Shown: one piece after another, positions 59,838 to 64,000 of the stretch | How the letters are laid out: each line of letters opens with the position of its first letter | How positions within the stretch are numbered: the stretch's first letter is position 1 | Notes under the pieces: generated by a model | Databases searched by the model: none | What the model saw: only the letters and a program-made list of their open reading frames with translations | What the model was told of the DNA's origin: nothing | From: JAEULH01 sp963746275 | GTDB lineage: Bacteria > Pseudomonadota > Alphaproteobacteria > Rhodospirillales > Defluviicoccaceae | Assembly (NCBI GenBank): GCA_963746275.1 | Contig: CAVVAX010000044.1 | Location: forward strand, 25,460-89,459 | DNA length: 64,000 nucleotides | Direction: 5' to 3' | Made by a program: the position numbers and the translations under genes

Positions 59838-59853
59838 TGTTTCACGTGAAACA
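59838..59853. promoter_or_regulatory. parS site 1
   Basis: TGTTTCACGTGAAACA, a perfect match to the 16-bp chromosomal parS consensus bound by ParB, in the mnmE-mnmG gap. Confidence 0.97.
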
Positions 59854-59906
59854 TCGCGCGCAGGCCTGTTTTGACAGCCTCCGGCGGCAGCGCTAGTGTC
59901 CGCGCC

Positions 59907-61899
59907 ATGACCCGCTTCGACGTGATCGTCGTCGGCGGCGGCCACGCCGGCTGCGAGGCCGCGGCGGCGTCGGCGCGCCTGGGCGCCCGCACGCTGCTGC
60001 GTCACCCACAACCTCGACACCATCGGCGAGATGTCCTGCAACCCGGCCATCGGCGGCCTCGCCAAGGGCCAGCTGGTCCGCGAGATCGACGCCCTCGACG
60101 GGCTCATGGCCCGGGCCATCGACCGCGCCGGCATCCAGTTCCGGATGCTCAACCGCAGCAAGGGCCCGGCCGTCCGCGGCCCCCGCGCCCAGGCCGACCG
60201 CAAGCTCTACCGCCAGGCGATGCAGGCGCTGCTCGCCGGCCAGGCCGAACCTGACGCATCCGGGCCGGCGCCGTCGAGGATCTGGGCTTCGATCGCGAGC
60301 GGCCGCGGTCACCGGCGTCGTGACCGGCCGACGGCGCGCGGCATCGCGCGCGGCCGCGGTGGTCCTCACCACCGGCACCTTCCTGCGCGGCCTGATCCAC
60401 ATCGGCGAGCGCGCAGATCCCGGCCGGCCGGATCGGCGAGCGCCCGGCCCTCGGCCTGTCGCGAGACCCTCGCGCGGCCTGGGCCTGCGGCTCGGCCGGC
60501 TGAAGACCGGCACGCCGCCGCGCCTCGACGGCCGGACCATCGACTGGGCCGCGCTGCGAGCCGCAGCCGGGCGACGAGCCGCCGCAGCCCTTCTCCTATC
60601 CTCACCGAGCGGATCACGACGCCGCAGGTGCGCCTGCCACATCACCGCCACCACGGCGGCCGTCGCACGCGCTGATCCGCGCCAACCTGCACCGCGCGCC
60701 GCTGTACTCCGGGCAGATCGAGGGCATCGGCCCGCGCTACTGCCCGTCGATCGAGGACAAGGTGGTGCGCTTCGCCGACCGGGACGCGCCACCAGATCTT
60801 CCTCGAGCCCGAGGGGCTCGACGATCGACACCGTCTACCCCAACGGCATCTCCACCTCGCTGCCCGAGGACGTGCAGGACGCGCTGCGTCGACTCCATCC
60901 CCGGGCTGGAGCGAGGCGGTGATCCTCCGGCCCGGCTACGCCATCGAGTACGACTTCGTCGACCCGCGCGAGCTGCAGCCGACGCCTGGAGGTCGCAGCG
61001 CGTGCCGGGGCTGTTCCTCGCCGGCCAGATCAACGGCACCACCGGCTACGAGGAGGCCGCCGGCCAGGGCCTGATCGCCGGCGTCAACGCCGCGCTGCAA
61101 GGCCGGCGGCGGCGCCGCGACCTTCGCGCTCGACCGCAGCCGAGGCCTACATCGGCGTCATGATCGACGACCTGGTGACCCAGGGCACCGCCGAGCCCTA
61201 CCGCATGTTCACCTCCCGCGCCGAGTACCGGCTGAGCCTGCGCGCCGACAACGCCGACCGCCGGCTGACGGCAAAGGGGATCGCCGCCGGGCTCGTCGGG
61301 GCCGAGCGGGAGCGGGCCTTCGCCGCGAAGATGGCGAGGCTGCGACGCAAGCAGCGGCGCGGCTTCGGGCGCTCGCCATCGACGCAGCCAGCGCCGCGCG
61401 GCGGGCCTTCCGGTCAACGACGACGGCCAGAGGCGCTCGGCGGCGGATCTGCTGGCCTACCCGACGTGACGGTCGCGCGGCTGGCGCGGCTCTGGCCGGA
61501 GCTTGCCGGCCTGCCCCCGCCATCGCCGAGCAGCTCGAGATCGACGCCCGCTACCGCGGCTACCTCGACCGCCAGGAGGCGGATGTTCGGGCGTTCAAGC
61601 GCGACCAGGCGCTCGCCATTCCGGGCGATCTGGACTTCGAGCGGATCCCCGGCCTCTCCAACGAGGTTGTGGCAAAGCTCAGCGCGGCCCGCCCCGCAAC
61701 GCTGGCGGCGGCGGCGCGGATCAGCGGCGTCACGCCGGCGGCGCTCACCGTCCTCCTCGGCCATGTCCGGCGCCGCGAGCAGCGCACCTCGACCGCGCCG
61801 GATGACGATGTTTCACGTGAAACATGGGTGCGACACGGCAAGGAGGCGGTGTTTCACGTGAAACATCCGTTGGCTTGTTTGCTCCTCGGCGGCTGCTGA
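59907..61899 (+). CDS. mnmG: tRNA uridine 5-carboxymethylaminomethyl modification enzyme MnmG (many frameshifts)
   Basis: Begins MTRFDVIVVGGGHAGCEAAA (FAD dinucleotide fold). Conserved blocks follow in changing frames: NPAIGGLAKGQLVREIDALD, RMLNRSKGPAVRGPRAQADR, VLTTGTFLRGLIHIGE, RLKTGTPPRLDGRTIDW, YCPSIEDKVVRFADR, PEGL, QINGTTGYEEAAGQGLIAGV, VTQGTAEPYRMFTSRAEYRL, DLDFERIPGLSNEVVAKLSA and ITPAALTVLLGHVRRREQR-like. More than ten indels lie between 60000 and 61700. As written the C-terminus continues through two parS sites (VSRET, FHVKH) to TGA 61897-61899, about 30 residues beyond the usual end. Confidence 0.93.
61809..61824. promoter_or_regulatory. parS site 2
   Basis: Perfect TGTTTCACGTGAAACA inside the mnmG 3' end, read as DVSRET in the mnmG frame. 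Confidence 0.97.
61850..61865. promoter_or_regulatory. parS site 3
   Basis: Perfect TGTTTCACGTGAAACA, 25 nt after site 2, read as VFHVKH in the mnmG frame. Confidence 0.97.
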
Positions 61900-61910
61900 G
61901 CCGCATGCGA

Positions 61911-61926
61911 TGTTTCACGTGAAACA
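61911..61926. promoter_or_regulatory. parS site 4
   Basis: Perfect TGTTTCACGTGAAACA in the mnmG-rsmG gap, 11 nt after the mnmG stop. Confidence 0.97.
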
Positions 61927-61968
61927 TTGCGGGCTTGCTCACCGGTCATCCTCGGCTGTCGCATAACA

Positions 61969-62603
61969 GTGTTTCACGTGAAACATCCGCTGGCACCTGA
62001 AGACTTTGCTTCCGCAACGGGTGCAGACGAGGCCACACTCGCGCGCTCGTCCTGTATCTGGAGCTGCTGGAGAAGTGGCAGCGGCGGATCAACCTGGTCG
62101 CCGCCTCGACCCTGGCGGACCCGTGGCGGCGGCACATGCTCGACTCGGCCAGCTCCTGCCGTTGCTGCCCGCCGTTCCCGCCGGCCGGCCCCGCAGCATC
62201 GCCGACCTCGGCAGCGGCGCCGGCTTCCCCGGGTTGGTCCTGGCGGTGATGGGCGCCGGATCGGTCACCCTCGTCGACAGCGATTCGCGAAAATGCGCCT
62301 TCCTCCGCGAGGTGATCCGCGCTACCGGCGCCGACGCGCAGGTCGGGAACGCGCGGATCGAGGCGCTGCCGCCTCTGGCCGCCGATGTCGTCACCGCCCG
62401 CGCCTGCGCGCCGCTGCCGCGACTTCTCGGCTATGCCACCGGCCATTTGGCTCCGTCGGCGAACTGCCTGCTCCTCAAGGGGACCGGGTGGCGGCGGAAT
62501 TGACGCAGGCGCGGAAAACATGGAATATGACAGTGGATCGCATCCCAGCCAGTCGGACCCGTCGGGCCACGTGATCAGGCTGACCGCGATCCGCCCGCGA
62601 TGA
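61969..62603 (+). CDS. rsmG: 16S rRNA (guanine527-N7)-methyltransferase RsmG (several frameshifts)
   Basis: The likely start is GTG 61969, whose first six codons (VFHVKH) lie in parS site 5; TTG 61927 is an alternative. The protein continues PLAPEDFASATGADEATLA, then in other frames LYLELLEKWQRRINLVAAST, WRRHMLDSA, RSIADLGSGAGFPGLVLAVM (SAM loop), VTLVDSDSRKCAFLREVIRA, ADVVTARACAPLPRLLGYAT and ELTQARKTWNM. It ends DPSGHVIRLTAIRPR with TGA at 62603. It methylates G527 of 16S rRNA using SAM. Breaks near 62035, 62155, 62490 and 62545. It stands between mnmG and parA as in most alphaproteobacteria. Confidence 0.92.
61970..61985. promoter_or_regulatory. parS site 5
   Basis: Perfect TGTTTCACGTGAAACA overlapping the first codons of rsmG; ParB binding here could affect rsmG-parAB expression. 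Confidence 0.97.
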
Positions 62604-62616
62604 CGAACAAGCCCTC

Positions 62617-63432
62617 ATGAACGACGTCAGGCCAGCGGAGCCCGGGCGCGCGCCCGGGTCATCGCCGTCGCCAACCAGAAGGGCGGCGTCGGCAAGACCA
62701 CGACCGCGATCAATCTCGGCACCGCGCTCGCCGCCGTCGACAAGCAGGTGCTGATCATCGACCTCGACCCGCAGGGCAACGCCACCACCGGCCTCGGCAT
62801 CCCGCACGCCGACGGCGTCCCCAGCACCTACGACGTCCTGGCGGCGAGGTCCGATCGGCGCCGCAAGCGCTGCAGACCCTCGTCGCCCGGGCCTGCACAT
62901 CGTCCCCGCCTCGGTCGATCTCTCCGGCGCCGAGATCGAGCTGGTCGAGGCGGAGCGCCGCGAATTCTGTCCTGCAAGACGGCGCTCGCCGCGCGTCCGG
63001 CCCGCTACGACTACGTCCTGATCGACTGCCCGCCGTCGCTCGGCCTGCTGACCTTCAACGCGCTGGTCGCCGCCGACGCGGTGCTGGTGCCGCTGCAATG
63101 CGAGTTCTTCGCGCTCGAAGGGCTCAGCCACCTGCTCAGGACCATCGAGCGGGTCAGGCAGACGCTCAACCCGACGGCTGGAGATCCAGGGCGTCGTGCT
63201 GACCATGTATCGACAAGCGCAACAGCCTCTCCGATCTGGTCGCCGCCGACGTGCGCGGCCACTTCGGCGGAAGGTCTACGAGACCGTGATCCCGCGCAAC
63301 GTGCGGATCTCGGAGGCGCCCTCGCACGGCAAGCCGGTGCTGATCTACGACCCGGCTGCGCCGGCTCGCAGGCCTACCTCCACTCGCCGAGCGAGATCAT
63401 GCGCCGCGAGAAGCGCGGCGCGGCGCTCGCCC

Positions 63433-63436
<4 letters not shown>
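62617..63436 (+). CDS. parA: chromosome-partitioning ATPase ParA (several frameshifts)
   Basis: ATG 62617, MNDVRPAEPGRA, then in the next frame VIAVANQKGGVGKTTTAINL (deviant Walker A KGGVGKTT), QVLIIDLDPQGNATTGLGIP and STYDVLAA. After further breaks come LHIVPASVDLSGAEIELVEA, YDYVLIDCPPSLGLLTFNAL (Walker B), VPLQCEFFALEGLSHLLRTI, KVYETVIPRNVRISEAPSHG and SEIMRREKRGAA. Breaks near 62655, 62850, 62885, 62965, 63180, 63215, 63270 and 63360. ATP-dependent ParA moves ParB-parS complexes at chromosome segregation. The probable stop TGA 63434-63436 overlaps the parB GTG. Confidence 0.93.

Positions 63437-64000
<564 letters not shown>

Overview
The window is GC-rich (codon third positions are overwhelmingly G/C) and reads as a chromosomal segment of an alphaproteobacterium, most likely a Rhodospirillales-type organism. 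The grounds are the order mnmE-parS-mnmG-parS-rsmG-parA-parB at the right end, the flagellar block flgB-flgC-fliE-fliQ-fliR-flhB followed by a CckA-like hybrid kinase, a psd-pssA pair, and short CGTCATTGCGAGG-type palindromic repeats. The right end is origin-proximal: five perfect 16-bp parS sites lie between 59.8 and 62.0 kb. No plasmid, phage or CRISPR signature was seen. 

Layout. 0-6.8 kb, minus strand: CHASE2 nucleotide cyclase, then a FecR-TPR-outer-membrane-barrel protein, a cysteine-rich secreted peptide and an AHSA1/SRPBCC protein; this looks like an envelope-to-cyclic-nucleotide signalling cluster. 6.8-16.6 kb: envelope genes (LpxH-like phosphatase plus glycosyltransferase, DUF2333, aquaporin Z, SPOR protein, sulfotransferase, O-antigen ligase, pyrophosphatase, AmpG-like permease). 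16.8-22 kb: adenosine kinase, EI24 protein and a copper P-type ATPase, with palindromic repeats. 22.0-24.3 kb: a lower-GC Fic toxin/antitoxin-like pair and a cytochrome P450. 24.4-33.6 kb: membrane and outer-membrane proteins, an IS110 remnant, an RTX protein, a FAD-linked dehydrogenase, a TAXI binding protein and an M17 aminopeptidase. 33.8-39.8 kb: CysQ, Sua5, PssA, Psd, LysM protein, MtgA and a TPR protein. 39.9-46.5 kb: flagellar export genes, hybrid kinase and a LuxR regulator. 46.7-58.5 kb: RecA, a second Fic protein, rhomboid protease, PhoD, Lpp-like lipoprotein, L,D-transpeptidase, orphan ACP, tRNA-Cys, tRNA-Asn, quinone reductase, Ogt, DUF255 protein, DUF6489 and a 2Fe-2S ferredoxin. 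58.5-64 kb: mnmE, mnmG, rsmG, parA and parB with parS. 

An important caveat is that about 19 genes are interrupted by single-base indels, including genes that should be essential or nearly so (mnmG, parA, parB, sua5). Conserved protein sequence continues in another frame across each break, and the density rises sharply after 58.9 kb. This pattern fits uncorrected assembly or sequencing errors better than genuine gene decay, so those genes are listed as CDS with their breaks described. 

The most interesting material is the FecR-barrel/CHASE2-cyclase cluster, whose cyclase has Glu where adenylate cyclases have the purine-selecting Lys; the Fic gene with Tyr in place of its catalytic His, preceded directly by an intrinsic terminator; a palindromic repeat that supplies the C-terminal tails of two convergent genes; and parS sites that are themselves translated at the mnmG and rsmG ends.
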